Source: Campylobacteraceae bacterium (lineage in GTDB: Bacteria; Campylobacterota; Campylobacteria; Campylobacterales; Campylobacteraceae). From it: a stretch of DNA of 64,000 bases. The notes below the pieces were generated by a model. It was not told the DNA's origin and made no database searches. It was given only the letters and a program-made list of their open reading frames with translations. The stretch covers positions 1 to 64,000 of the forward strand of contig CAADYZ010000016.1 of the NCBI GenBank assembly GCA_900753405.1, in the 5' to 3' direction. Position numbers and translations under genes: made by a program. Below, piece by piece: positions 15,444 through 23,312 of this stretch; positions within the stretch are counted from its first letter, which is position 1, and every line of letters starts with the position of its first letter.

Positions 15444-15872
15444 ATGCTCTATCTAGCGGCGAAAATTACACATATTCTAAGTGCGTGCGTTGTGATTGGG
15501 TATTTAGTTTATGACATTTTCATCTTGCGTGGCTTGAAAAAAGGTAGGTCGCAGGAGGATTTCACGCGTTTAAAACGCGCGTTGTTGCCACGAGCGGCGG
15601 CGGTCAGCGGGGTTGGGTTTGTGCTGCTTTTTGCGAGTGGAATTTGGCTTGCGAATTTCGACTTAGGCGGCGAGTGGTTTGAGTTGCAGTCGCGTTTTGC
15701 AAAGCTTCTGTGGCTGAAAATCTCCATCGCATTCTCCATCCTCATCTTCACGCCCTTCTCGCTCTTTTTTGTTTTACGCGGAAAAAAAGACCCTTTTAGG
15801 CAATTTTACCACGAGATCGCCCTCGTCATTTGCGTGAGCGTGGTGGTGATTGCTAAAATTATGCTTTACTAG
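15444..15872 (+). CDS. CopD-like/DUF2269-type membrane protein
   Basis: A 142-residue protein with four hydrophobic segments: KITHILSACVVIGYLVYDIF, GVGFVLLFASGIWLANF, KLLWLKISIAFSILIFTPFS and ALVICVSVVVIAKIML. The His in the first helix (THILSA) and the overall layout fit the small CopD-like/DUF2269 integral membrane family of Campylobacterota. AAGGGGA precedes ATG 15444. A copper role is not established for these short versions. No copper gene adjoins. Confidence 0.6.
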   Translation: MLYLAAKITHILSACVVIGYLVYDIFILRGLKKGRSQEDFTRLKRALLPRAAAVSGVGFVLLFASGIWLANFDLGGEWFELQSRFAKLLWLKISIAFSILIFTPFSLFFVLRGKKDPFRQFYHEIALVICVSVVVIAKIMLY

Positions 15873-15888
15873 CGCTTAAAGGACGCGG

Positions 15889-16020
15889 ATGAAAAAGCAA
15901 CTCTTGCTTGCCGTAGTTGGCTGTGCGATGGCGCAAAATGTCACTCTCTCGCCCGTTGTTGTCACCGCTTCTACTCAAACGCAAAAATCAAATTTGATTT
16001 TAACATTTTGTATTTTGTAA
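15889..16020 (+). pseudogene. TonB-dependent receptor remnant (signal peptide and TonB box only)
   Basis: Starts with a signal peptide MKKQLLLAVVGCAMA, then QNVTLSPVVVTASTQTQ, a typical TonB-box region (VVVTA). Immediately afterwards a copy of the dispersed motif encodes KSNLILT and the frame ends after 43 codons. The plug and barrel, normally 600 or more residues, are gone. It was an outer-membrane receptor gene whose body was deleted down to the repeat. Confidence 0.72.
15984..16006. repeat. Dispersed motif copy at the receptor-remnant breakpoint
   Basis: AAAATCAAATTTGATTTTAA core; the receptor frame runs into it and terminates shortly afterwards. Confidence 0.85.
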
Positions 16021-16068
16021 GCTGTTTTGCGGATTAACCAACTTTGCTTTTGCAAGGCTTGAAATTTT

Positions 16069-16096
16069 GTCAAAACCAAATTTGATTTTTGCAAAT
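16069..16096. repeat. Dispersed motif copy, extended variant
   Basis: GTCAAAACCAAATTTGATTT followed by TTGCAAATT. Confidence 0.85.
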
Positions 16097-16215
16097 TGTG
16101 GTTTTGGGTTAAATTTGAAGTCGCAAAGTTGCGGTTAAAGTTTGCAGAGTTACGAATTCGCGCAGTTGGTTAGGCTTGGCGTGGTTTTTGCGCGGCGGTT
16201 TGCGGACGGCAAAAT

Positions 16216-16233
16216 GTCAAAACCGAATTTGAC
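16216..16233. repeat. Dispersed motif copy
   Basis: GTCAAAACCGAATTTGAC, downstream of the pseudouridine synthase gene. Confidence 0.85.
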
Positions 16234-16318
16234 TTCAAAAACCGCAAAACCGACTTCGCCTGCGTTCAACCGCCGCAACAACCGCAAAAACCGCGACAGC
16301 TCAACGCCGCACCAAACG

Positions 16319-17056
16319 CTAGATCTCAAAAAACTCCGCAAAACTTTGGTCTAGTTTGCTCTCAAACGAGTAGCCAAGAAGCGAGATTTTCGCGCTGTGG
16401 AGGTAGATGCGTTTTGCTTTGCTTTTGGCGTATTTTTCATCCCCCAAAACGCCAAAACCCGCAGAGGCTAGATGGACGCGGATCTGGTGCGTGCGTCCAG
16501 TTTGGATCTGCACTTTAACAAGCGACTTTTTCCCGCTCACGCTTTGTGGCAAAACGCGCGTGAATGCGCTCTTTCCGTGTTTATCTACCCGCGTAAAAGC
16601 CCCGCCTTTTGTCTTTGTCGTAGTTAGCGGCGCGGTGATCTCAAACTCCTCAGCGACCACACCTTTGACGATAGCGTAATAGAGCTTCTCAACGCGGTTT
16701 GCGGCAAATTCCGCCACCGCGTTTTGGCGAAATTCCTCGCTCTTGTAGAGCAACATCACCCCGCTCGTTTCTTTATCCAGCCTGTTAAGCAAGGCAAAGC
16801 CAAACTCCTTTGCCACCTCTTCGCTTGTGACAAACGGCGGTTTTTCCACCGCAACCAAGTTTTCATCCTCGAAAATTTTGCGCGGTTTTTGCCGTTTTGT
16901 GACACTAAATTTCGTGCCAAGAGGCAGCTCCGCACGGGCGATTTCAAGCCGCTTGCCGCCCGTGCTGACCAAGCCGTTGTCGATCAGCGTTTTTGCTTCG
17001 TTGTTTGAGACGCCGAGTTGTTCGGCTAGAAGTTTGTAAGCTTTTTGCGTTTGCAT
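16319..17056 (-). CDS. RluA-family pseudouridine synthase with S4 domain
   Basis: A 245-residue RNA-modifying enzyme. The N-terminal S4 RNA-binding domain includes LGVSNNEAKTLIDNGLVSTG; the catalytic motif is LLNRLDKETSGVMLL, whose Asp attacks uridine; the C-terminal motif is GRTHQIRVHLASAGF followed by GDEKY. It is shorter than RluD and fits the Campylobacter RluA-type proteins that modify 23S rRNA or tRNA; the target position cannot be told. It lies 14 bases downstream of the MlaA-like gene and may share its transcript. Confidence 0.88.
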   Translation of the reverse strand: MQTQKAYKLLAEQLGVSNNEAKTLIDNGLVSTGGKRLEIARAELPLGTKFSVTKRQKPRKIFEDENLVAVEKPPFVTSEEVAKEFGFALLNRLDKETSGVMLLYKSEEFRQNAVAEFAANRVEKLYYAIVKGVVAEEFEITAPLTTTKTKGGAFTRVDKHGKSAFTRVLPQSVSGKKSLVKVQIQTGRTHQIRVHLASAGFGVLGDEKYAKSKAKRIYLHSAKISLLGYSFESKLDQSFAEFFEI

Positions 17057-17069
17057 TCGCCCTCCTCAG

Positions 17070-17825
17070 TTAGTTGTCAATTTCAAATTTGCGTTTTGCC
17101 TCGTAAGCGTCACGCAAAAACGGGTAAAGCTCCACCGCGTCTTTTGTCAAAAGCTCGTACGCAGCGGGATTTTGCGAGATCATATTCAGCGTTTGCAGCG
17201 AAAACCGCCCGCCGCTTGCGACCAAACTCTGCCCCCACGAAAGTCCCATCCACTCGTCCATATACCCAAGCGGGTTTGCGTAAAACTCGCCAACAAACGC
17301 GGTAAAGTCGCGCAAGTTGCTCGGTCCCAACAGCGGCAAGACGATGTGAAAACCGCCACCAACGCCCCAGTAGCCAAGCGTTTGTCCTAAATCCTCAGGC
17401 TTTGCGCTCAGCCCGTAGTGCTTTGCCGCAACATCACTCACCCCTGCAAAACCCAAAACAGAGTTGATCAAAAACCTCGCCGACTCCACGCCCGCTTCTT
17501 TGAATTTGAGTTGCAAAAGGTTGTTAGCAAAGCGAAACGGAAAGGCTAAGTTGTGAAAAAAACTGCCGATCGCCTCTTGATACGGCGGCGTGACGACCTT
17601 TGCGTAACTTGTCGCAACTGGCACTAAAACGCCACGCATCAACTTGTCGTTAAACTGCGTCATCACGCGGTTGTAGCCGCTAAGCGGGTCGAAAACCTCC
17701 GCTGCGGTGGCGAATTCTTGCGCGAATTCGTCGTCTTCTTCCTCAGCAGCAGCAAAACTAGCCAAACAAACCGCCGCCAAAACCGCCGCCACAAAACAGC
17801 GTAAATCAAATTTGGTTTTAACCAT
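17070..17825 (-). CDS. mlaA: MlaA/VacJ-like outer-membrane lipid-asymmetry protein
   Basis: The N-terminal signal region FVAAVLAAVCLASFAAA is followed by DPLSGYNRVMTQFNDKLMRG, the MlaA signature, and by SFFHNLAFPFRFANNLLQLK and ARFLINSVLGFAGVSDVA. The family removes misplaced phospholipid from the outer leaflet, with OmpC-type porin and the Mla transport chain. The lipobox is poor (AVC before LAS), so lipidation is uncertain. The first residues VKTKFD come from a copy of the dispersed motif overlapping the start of the gene. Length of 251 residues is normal. Confidence 0.85.
   Translation of the reverse strand: MVKTKFDLRCFVAAVLAAVCLASFAAAEEEDDEFAQEFATAAEVFDPLSGYNRVMTQFNDKLMRGVLVPVATSYAKVVTPPYQEAIGSFFHNLAFPFRFANNLLQLKFKEAGVESARFLINSVLGFAGVSDVAAKHYGLSAKPEDLGQTLGYWGVGGGFHIVLPLLGPSNLRDFTAFVGEFYANPLGYMDEWMGLSWGQSLVASGGRFSLQTLNMISQNPAAYELLTKDAVELYPFLRDAYEAKRKFEIDN
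17805..17823. repeat. Dispersed motif copy at the mlaA start
   Basis: ATCAAATTTGGTTTTAACC supplies codons 2-7 (VKTKFD) of the MlaA-like protein. Confidence 0.85.
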
Positions 17826-17845
17826 CTTGCTTATCGCAAAAATTC

Positions 17846-18613
17846 TTATCGCAAAAACTTAAAAAAGCCCGCCACGCCCCAGTATATCGTGTGTGCGACA
17901 CTTTCAAGCACGCCCATTTTCAAGTGGTTGCGGTAAAAGCGGTAATGCACTCCGACAAGCTTGCTTTTCTTGCCCGTTGTTTGTGACGCAAAGATGCGGT
18001 AACTTGAAAGCACCTTTTGGCTGCCATACGCCACGCCGCACTTTTGGACGATCCTCAGCCAGTAGTCGTAGTCGTCAAGCAGGCTTTTTAGGCTCTCGTC
18101 AAAGTAGATTTTGCCAAACTTTTGTGTGTCATAAACCCCCGTTAAACAACCAACGCGGTTAAGCCAAGTCATATCCTTGTAGTCGGTTTTTTCAGTCGCG
18201 ATGAGCGGTCGCAAAATCTCCTCGCCCTTTTCGTTGATCCGCCTGTAACTGCCATAAACCAGCACGGCGTCCTTTTGCTTCATCAACTCCAACTGGCTTT
18301 GCAAAAACTCCGCATCCCAAACATCATCGCTGTCAAGCAGTGCGATGTAGCGCCCGTTTGCCGCTTTGATCCCTGTGTTGCGAGCCTTTGCTGAGCCGCC
18401 GTTTTCTTGCGTGATGAGCTTGATTTTGCACTCGCCGTTTTCGTTTGTGTTTTGGGCGATGAACTCCTCGACAACGGCGATGGTCTCGTCTTTGCTGCCG
18501 TCATTTACGATGATCATCTCCCACTCCGTGTAGGTTTGCGCAAGCACAGAGTTGATCGTGTGAGGGATGAGTTTTGCGGCGTTGTAAGCTGGGGTGATGA
18601 TAGAAACTAACAT
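17846..18613 (-). CDS. Family 2 glycosyltransferase
   Basis: A 255-residue GT-A fold enzyme. It starts MLVSIITPAYNAAKLIPHTI with the nucleotide-binding strand, followed by VNDGSKDET and the metal-binding ALLDSDDVW (DxD-type), then LLDDYDYWLRI. Such enzymes build surface glycans; donor and acceptor are unknown. ATG 18613 has AAGGA seven bases upstream; an open frame extends further but is made of repeat-type sequence. It stands alone, without a glycan cluster. Confidence 0.87.
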   Translation of the reverse strand: MLVSIITPAYNAAKLIPHTINSVLAQTYTEWEMIIVNDGSKDETIAVVEEFIAQNTNENGECKIKLITQENGGSAKARNTGIKAANGRYIALLDSDDVWDAEFLQSQLELMKQKDAVLVYGSYRRINEKGEEILRPLIATEKTDYKDMTWLNRVGCLTGVYDTQKFGKIYFDESLKSLLDDYDYWLRIVQKCGVAYGSQKVLSSYRIFASQTTGKKSKLVGVHYRFYRNHLKMGVLESVAHTIYWGVAGFFKFLR

Positions 18614-18821
18614 TGCAATCCTTTTGTTTTCTCGCGTGAGTTTAGCAAAAATTGCTTTAAATTTGGTAAAGCTTGGCAAGGTCGAGGCGGATTTTTTGGC
18701 GAGTTTTTTGGAAAAGGACGAGGCGGATTTATGGCTAACAACGCAGCAAACTTGGCGGTGAAAGTTTAGCGAATTTGGCGGCGATTTTGACGGCAAATTC
18801 TTGTAAAACCGCGCCCACGCT

Positions 18822-18848
18822 TCAAATTCGGTTTTTGCAAATTTGCAG
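18822..18848. repeat. Dispersed motif copy, GTTTTTGCAAA variant
   Basis: TCAAATTCGGTTTTTGCAAA followed by TTTGCAG. Confidence 0.85.
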
Positions 18849-18979
18849 TTTTTAAACGAGACTTTCAAATTTTAAATTTGCGGTTTTGATTGAAAATTTT
18901 TGACAAACCGCAGCTGTTTTTAGAGGCACTCAACCGCATTTGACTTTAACTCAACACGGTTTTAACAGCAAATCGCCAA

Positions 18980-19028
18980 GTCAAATTCGGTTTTTGCAAA
19001 CTCCAAATTTGTCAAAACCAAATTTGAT
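18980..19028. repeat. Inverted pair of dispersed motif copies
   Basis: GTCAAATTCGGTTTTTGCAA on one side and GTCAAAACCAAATTTGAT on the other, separated by about ten bases. It could fold as a long hairpin. Confidence 0.85.
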
Positions 19029-19167
19029 ACACCAGCAAAGCGCGCGACAAATTTGCGTCGCCAAATTCGCCAACCACACCACAAAAAGCACAACCCGCCG
19101 CCAACCACGCAAAGCTCGCCAAAAACGCGCCAAAAACCAGCCGACCACACGCCAAACGCTACGCAAA

Positions 19168-19644
19168 CTAGTTCTCGTTTAAAACCAAAAGTGCGGTTTG
19201 CAGCGCGGTTTGCACGCTTTGGCTTCTCACCGCCTGTCTATCACCACTAAAATTACACTTCACAACGCGCGTTTGCCCATTGTAAAAAACTGCGATAAAC
19301 ACGCAGCCAACGGGCTTTGCGGGCGTACCGCCGCTCGGACCTGCAACGCCGCTGACCGAGACGGCAAGTTGGGCTCTAAACGCCTTCGCCGCCCCAATCG
19401 CCATCGCCTCCACGCACTCCCTACTCACCGCCCCAACGCCGTTTAAAACCTCATCGCTCACGCCTAAAAAGTCGCGTTTAACCTCGTTTGCGTAACTCAC
19501 AATCGAGCCTCGAAAAACCTTGCTAGCCCCCGCAACTTCGCAAAAAGTCGCCGCCACAAGCCCTGCTGTGCAAGACTCGGCAAAGGTCACGCTCTCGCCG
19601 CGTTTGGCTAAAATTTCGACTAATTCTTCTGCGACTTTACTCAT
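19168..19644 (-). CDS. pncC: CinA C-terminal domain protein, nicotinamide-nucleotide amidase (PncC)
   Basis: The protein of about 158 residues is the stand-alone CinA-C domain, which deamidates NMN in pyridine nucleotide salvage. It shows FAESCTAGLVAATFCEVAGA, SYANEVKRDFLGVS, AVSRECVEAMA and SVSGVAGPSGGTPAKPVGCV, all hallmark motifs. ATG 19644 follows AAGGAG at the usual spacing; an in-frame GTG at 19650 lies inside that site. It is the last gene before a tRNA gene on the other strand. Confidence 0.9.
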   Translation of the reverse strand: MSKVAEELVEILAKRGESVTFAESCTAGLVAATFCEVAGASKVFRGSIVSYANEVKRDFLGVSDEVLNGVGAVSRECVEAMAIGAAKAFRAQLAVSVSGVAGPSGGTPAKPVGCVFIAVFYNGQTRVVKCNFSGDRQAVRSQSVQTALQTALLVLNEN

Positions 19645-19691
19645 TTTCACTCCTTTGTTTTGAGTTTTACCAACTTTTAAGGTTGTTTTGC

Positions 19692-19697
19692 TACAAT
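19692..19697 (+). promoter_or_regulatory. -10 promoter element of the tRNA gene
   Basis: TACAAT preceded by TGC (extended -10) about 20 bases before the tRNA 5' end. Confidence 0.6.
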
Positions 19698-19716
19698 CTC
19701 GCTTCTTTTTTGGTGT

Positions 19717-19793
19717 GCGCTCTTAGCTCAGCTGGATAGAGCACTTGATTGCGGTTCAAGAGGTCAGAGGTTCGAATCTTCTAGGGCGTACCA
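19717..19793 (+). tRNA. tRNA-Arg, anticodon GCG
   Basis: A complete cloverleaf of 77 bases with encoded CCA. Acceptor GCGCTCT pairs with AGGGCGT (G-U at the first and fifth pair), D-arm GCTC/GAGC, anticodon arm CTTGA/TCAAG around TTGCGGT, and T-arm AGAGG-TTCGAAT-CTTCT. Anticodon 34-36 reads GCG, for CGC/CGU arginine codons. Most bacteria read these with anticodon ACG edited to ICG, so G34 is unusual. Confidence 0.88.
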
Positions 19794-19826
19794 CTTTTTC
19801 CAACTTCACAGCATTTTAACTTAAAT

Positions 19827-19844
19827 GTCAAAACCAAATTTGAT
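19827..19844. repeat. Dispersed motif copy
   Basis: GTCAAAACCAAATTTGAT in the 232-base gap between the tRNA gene and the ruvB 3' end; nothing else is seen in that gap. Confidence 0.85.
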
Positions 19845-20025
19845 TTCAACATTTTACGATTTCACGCCGATTGTCCGCCGTTGCTTTTGTTTGCCACACG
19901 CCAGCCGTCATTTTGCTCGCCGCCGCAAATGACAACGCCGATTTTGACTAAGTCTCAACACACTTTGCCCAAAACCTCGCCCGCCAAACACGACAAACCC
20001 AACACGCCAAACCTCGCAAACTCGC

Positions 20026-21042
20026 CTAAAAAAGTCCGCCGCCGTCAAACTCCTTTGGCGGAGCGATCTTTAACGCCTCGTAACTTTTCGCAGTCGCCAC
20101 CCTGCCCTTTGCGGTGCGTTCGATGTAGCCGTTTGCAAGAAGATACGGCTCGATGACATCCTCCACCGTCCCCTCGTCCTCGCTCAGCGAAGCGGCGATT
20201 GTCGCAAGCCCAACTGCCGCTCCGCGCGCCTCAAAAAGCCGCCCGATGTAACGCAAATCCATCTCGTCAAACCCAAGCTCATTCACCCCAAGTGCGTCAA
20301 GTGCCGCAGCGGCGCGTTGCGGGGTGATAACGCTCTCGCCTGCGACTTCGGCAAAGTCTCTCACACGGCGCAGCAGCCGCAGAGCGATGCGCGGCGTGCC
20401 ACGACTGCGTTTTGCGATGTTTTTTGCCGCCTCTAACTCGCAGGGTTTTTCGAGTTTTTGCGAGGCAGCGGTGATGATTTTCGCAAGCTCGTGAGTTGTG
20501 TAAAATTGTAACCTAAACTGCATCCCAAACCTGTCGCGCAAAGGTGCTGAGATCATCCCCGCGCGCGTTGTTGCGCCAATTAGCGTGAATTTTGGAATGT
20601 CGATTTTGATCGTCTGCGCCGCTGGTCCGCTGCCGATGATGATGTCTAGGCGGAAGTCCTCCATCGCCGAGTAAAGCACCTCTTCGATCGCACTTGAAAG
20701 GCGGTGAATTTCGTCAATGAAAAGCACATCGCCCTCCTCCAAATTCGTCAAAATCGCCGCCAAGTCGCCGCTTTTTTCGATCATCGGCGCGGCGGTGATT
20801 TTGATATTTTTTTGCATTTGTGAGGCGATGATGTGCGAAAGTGTCGTCTTGCCAAGCCCCGGAGGTCCGTAAAAAAGCGCGTGGTCAAGCGTCTCGCCCC
20901 GCATCTTCGCCGCCTCGATGAAGACAGCAAGATTAGACTTAATCTGCTCTTGCCCGACAAACTCGCTAAACTCCTTTGGACGCAAACTTACCTCAAATTC
21001 GCTCGACAAATCCATCTTTTGTATCTCAACCACGCGTTGCAT
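20026..21042 (-). CDS. ruvB: RuvB, Holliday junction branch-migration helicase
   Basis: The AAA+ motor of RuvAB, 338 residues. It starts MQRVVEIQKMDLSSEFEVSL, as Campylobacter RuvB proteins do. Walker A GPPGLGKT is at about residues 59-66, Walker B is DVLFIDEIHRL, sensor 1 is LIGATTRAGMISAPLRDRFG, and the C-terminal winged helix has RGTPRIALRLLRRVRDFAE. ATG 21042 has AGGGTGAG upstream; an in-frame GTG at 21048 is part of that site. ruvA is elsewhere in the window (54.6 kb), so ruvA and ruvB are not in one operon. Confidence 0.96.
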   Translation of the reverse strand: MQRVVEIQKMDLSSEFEVSLRPKEFSEFVGQEQIKSNLAVFIEAAKMRGETLDHALFYGPPGLGKTTLSHIIASQMQKNIKITAAPMIEKSGDLAAILTNLEEGDVLFIDEIHRLSSAIEEVLYSAMEDFRLDIIIGSGPAAQTIKIDIPKFTLIGATTRAGMISAPLRDRFGMQFRLQFYTTHELAKIITAASQKLEKPCELEAAKNIAKRSRGTPRIALRLLRRVRDFAEVAGESVITPQRAAAALDALGVNELGFDEMDLRYIGRLFEARGAAVGLATIAASLSEDEGTVEDVIEPYLLANGYIERTAKGRVATAKSYEALKIAPPKEFDGGGLF

Positions 21043-21085
21043 TCTCACCCTTTTTGCGTTTTTTGCATTATCCCAAAAAAGTGCT

Positions 21086-21102
21086 TAAATTCGAATTTGA
21101 CA
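21086..21102. repeat. Dispersed motif copy upstream of ruvB
   Basis: TTAAATTCGAATTTGACA. Confidence 0.8.
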
Positions 21103-21213
21103 AACAGCGGTAGGCGGCGCGGTTGGCGAGGTGTTTTTTTCTAAGCGCGCGTGTAAAAAGGTAACATTTTTTGAAAATTCGGACAATTTGTAGTGTCTTT
21201 AAAGAAAGTTTGC

Positions 21214-21219
21214 TATAAT
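21214..21219 (+). promoter_or_regulatory. -10 element of the flavodoxin promoter
   Basis: TATAAT preceded by TGC (extended -10), 34 bases before the fldA start. No good -35 is apparent, as is common in Campylobacter. Confidence 0.65.
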
Positions 21220-21252
21220 TACCGCACTTTAATTTTAAACAAAGGATGAAAA

Positions 21253-21747
21253 ATGGCAAATGTAGGCGTTTTCTTCGGTAGTGACGGCGGTAATTCAAAA
21301 GATGTTGCAAACAAAATCGCAGCAGCACTAGGCGCAACTGCAAGCGACATCAGCAAGTCAAGTGCAAGCGACTTAGCGGCGTTTGACAACCTAGTTTTGA
21401 TCACTCCAACTTACGGCGCGGGTGACCCGCAAAGCGACTGGGAGGACTTTTTAGGCGGCGTGGATGGTTCTGAGTTTGACGGCAAAGTTGTCGGCATCGT
21501 CAGCATCGGCGACCAAGAGCTTTACAGCGACACTTTCGCTGAGGGTGGCGCGCACATCTACGCAAAAGTCGCAAACCACGCAAAAGTCGTTGGCGCGACC
21601 TCTGTGGATGGTTACGAGTTTGAAGCCTCAGCGTTTGTAGATGGCGGCAAATTCTTAGGGCTTGTTTTGGACGAGGACAACCAAAGTGACGAGTCAGACG
21701 AGAGGATCGCAGCTTGGGTTGAGGCGATTAAGGGCGAGTTTAAATAA
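21253..21747 (+). CDS. fldA: Flavodoxin
   Basis: A 164-residue electron-transfer protein that binds FMN; in this group it is the redox partner of pyruvate and 2-oxoglutarate oxidoreductases. The FMN phosphate loop is FFGSDGGNSKDVA (family pattern T/S-x-T/D-G-x-T/N), and the isoalloxazine-stacking loops are TPTYGAGDPQSDWEDF and IGDQELYSDTF. AAGGATGAAA precedes the ATG. Strongly acidic, highly regular codon use, single-gene unit with its own promoter. Confidence 0.95.
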   Translation: MANVGVFFGSDGGNSKDVANKIAAALGATASDISKSSASDLAAFDNLVLITPTYGAGDPQSDWEDFLGGVDGSEFDGKVVGIVSIGDQELYSDTFAEGGAHIYAKVANHAKVVGATSVDGYEFEASAFVDGGKFLGLVLDEDNQSDESDERIAAWVEAIKGEFK

Positions 21748-21855
21748 GCCTTTTTTCGCGCCTGACGCGGCGCAAAGCCTTGCTAGTTTTAGCAGGGCTT
21801 TTCTTTTTGTTCCTGCTTTTTGCTCGATTTTCTTCATTTTACTAGTTTTTAAATT

Positions 21856-21985
21856 CGCGGTTTTGCTTGTTTTGTTGTGAAATTTTGAGCTTTTGCTTTT
21901 GCGGTTTTTGGCGGTTTTGCTTTCGCAGTTTTTTGCGTCAAAAGTCACAAAACGACTCAGCCAAATTCGGTTTTGACATTTTTCA
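21856..21985. repeat. Direct repeat, copy A (about 110-130 bp, offset 337)
   Basis: CGCGGTTTTGCTTGTTTTGT onward to a motif copy at 21961; recurs at 22193-22296 with small gaps. Confidence 0.8.
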
Positions 21986-22012
21986 AAATTGTCAAAATCA
22001 AATTTGGTTTTG
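21961..22012. repeat. Inverted pair of dispersed motif copies
   Basis: CCAAATTCGGTTTTGACA, a short T-rich loop, then GTCAAAATCAAATTTGG. Confidence 0.87.
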
Positions 22013-22192
22013 CAAGTCGCGGTTTTTGAGTTAAGTTTCAAAGTTGAAAATTTGCGGTTTTGGTTTGAAGTTTGACAAAACCGCAGCGGTTTTGAGAGCA
22101 AAATTGTCAAGCCAAGTCCCAGTTTTGCGAGCAGTTTGGCGAGTCTTGCAACTCAAATTCACTTTTCGCGGTTTTTGGCGTTTTGTAATTTT

Positions 22193-22296
22193 CGCGGTTT
22201 TGCTTGTTTTGTTGTGAAATTTTTGGCTTTTGTTTTTGCGGTTTTTGGCGTCCAAAGTCGCAAAACGACTCAACCAAATTTGGTTTTGACAATTTG
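22193..22296. repeat. Direct repeat, copy B
   Basis: Second copy of the block at 21856; ends in CAAATTTGGTTTTGACA. Confidence 0.8.
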
Positions 22297-22308
22297 CGAA
22301 TTTATAAA

Positions 22309-22355
22309 TCAAATTCGGTTTTGACATTTTTCAATCTGCAAAAACCGAATTTGAA
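22309..22355. repeat. Inverted pair of dispersed motif copies
   Basis: ATCAAATTCGGTTTTGACA then, after ten bases, GCAAAAACCGAATTTGAA. It lies between the convergent fldA and cysteine-synthase-like genes, where a bidirectional terminator would be expected. Confidence 0.85.
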
Positions 22356-22373
22356 AACCAAGACTTAAAAGCG

Positions 22374-23294
22374 TTAGAAGATCTCTCTTTCGTCGATATA
22401 CCTTTCGAGTTTGTCGGCAAAAAGCGTGACGATCCGCGCGTTTTTCACCCGTTGCGCGAGCTTCAAACACGCCATCACAGTCGCCCCAGAGGAGATGCCT
22501 GCTAAAACGCCCTCGTTTTTTGCAAGCAGCCGCACGCCTTGAAGCGCCTCTTCGTCGCTGATCTTCACGACTTCATCCACCAAGTCTAGCTTCATCGTGT
22601 TTGGGATGTAGGCGTTGCCGATGCCTTCGATGTGTGAGCAAATTCCACACTCGCCCTCACCTAAACCGCCGATGTGTGAGCCGAGCGGGTCGCACAAAAC
22701 CGCCTTCACGCGGCTGTCTTTTTCTTTTAAAAACCGCGCAACTCCACAAAAACTGCCGCCGCTGCCCGCGCCAGCGACAAAATAATCCACCTTTGCGCCC
22801 AACTCTTCGTAAATCTCACGCGCCGTTAGCGTGTAGTGTGCCAGCGGGTTGTCGGGGTTTTCAAACTGCCTGAGGCTAACGGCGTTTGGCGTCTTTTGCA
22901 GCAACTCTTGCGCCGTTTGCACCGCCTCTAACATCCCGCCTTCGCTTGAAGTGTTGATGATCTTCGCGCCAAGAGCCTTTAAGAGGCGTTGTTTTTGAGT
23001 GGAAAAATTCTTTGGAATGACAAGCGTGAGCGCACAACCAACGCTCAAAACGCCAAGCGCAAGCCCAAGCCCCGTGTTGCCCGCGGTCGCTTCGATGACT
23101 TGGCTGCTTTCGTTGATCTCGCCTCTTCTTAACGCCTCTTGCAACATAAACAACCCCGTGCGGTCTTTAAGCCCGCCGATCGGGTTTAAAAACTCGCATT
23201 TACCAAAAATGACATTTCCATTTGGCGTGCCGATGTTATTTAGTCGCAAAAGCGGCGTGTTGCCAACTGCTTGCGTGATCGAGTCAATTAACAT
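22374..23294 (-). CDS. PLP-dependent cysteine synthase/cystathionine beta-synthase family protein
   Basis: A 306-residue fold-type II PLP enzyme. NTPLLRLNNIG and the lysine motif NPIGGLKDRTG (Schiff-base Lys) lie near the N-terminus; EATAGNTGLGLALG binds the substrate carboxylate; GAGSGGSFCGVARFL binds PLP phosphate. The family motif is usually G-S-V-K-D-R, here G-G-L-K-D-R. The gene follows a cystathionine gamma-synthase/lyase gene by 18 bases, so the two probably serve transsulfuration (MccA/MccB-like or CysK/MetB). AAGGACG precedes ATG 23294. Confidence 0.88.
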   Translation of the reverse strand: MLIDSITQAVGNTPLLRLNNIGTPNGNVIFGKCEFLNPIGGLKDRTGLFMLQEALRRGEINESSQVIEATAGNTGLGLALGVLSVGCALTLVIPKNFSTQKQRLLKALGAKIINTSSEGGMLEAVQTAQELLQKTPNAVSLRQFENPDNPLAHYTLTAREIYEELGAKVDYFVAGAGSGGSFCGVARFLKEKDSRVKAVLCDPLGSHIGGLGEGECGICSHIEGIGNAYIPNTMKLDLVDEVVKISDEEALQGVRLLAKNEGVLAGISSGATVMACLKLAQRVKNARIVTLFADKLERYIDEREIF

Positions 23295-23312
23295 TTTCGT
23301 CCTTACAAGCTG

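Larger units (their letters stand above)
15873..16318. other. Spacer with receptor remnant and three motif copies
   Basis: Apart from the receptor remnant, this gap contains motif copies at 15984-16006, 16069-16096 and 16216-16233 and GCAAA/CGCAAAACC-type low-complexity sequence. No further gene is seen. Confidence 0.7.
18614..19167. other. Intergenic spacer of dispersed motifs and GCGGTTTT-type sequence
   Basis: Holds motif copies at 18822-18848, 18980-19000 and 19011-19028, and a block at about 18863-18925 that resembles 22036-22100 (ATTTGCGGTTTTG, then GACAAA, then CCGCAG). No gene is credible here. Confidence 0.75.
21748..22373. other. Long repeat-rich spacer, no gene
   Basis: Contains a duplicated block (21856 and 22193, offset 337), inverted motif pairs at 21961-22012 and 22309-22355, and low-complexity GCGGTTTTTGGCG sequence. 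Minus-strand frames here arise from the repeats. Confidence 0.78.

Noticed and set aside
21694..22327. Two long minus-strand open frames in the fldA downstream spacer
   Set aside because: Both consist of duplicated repeat sequence (KFHNKTSKTA-like in each) with no ribosome-binding site; they reflect low-complexity DNA.
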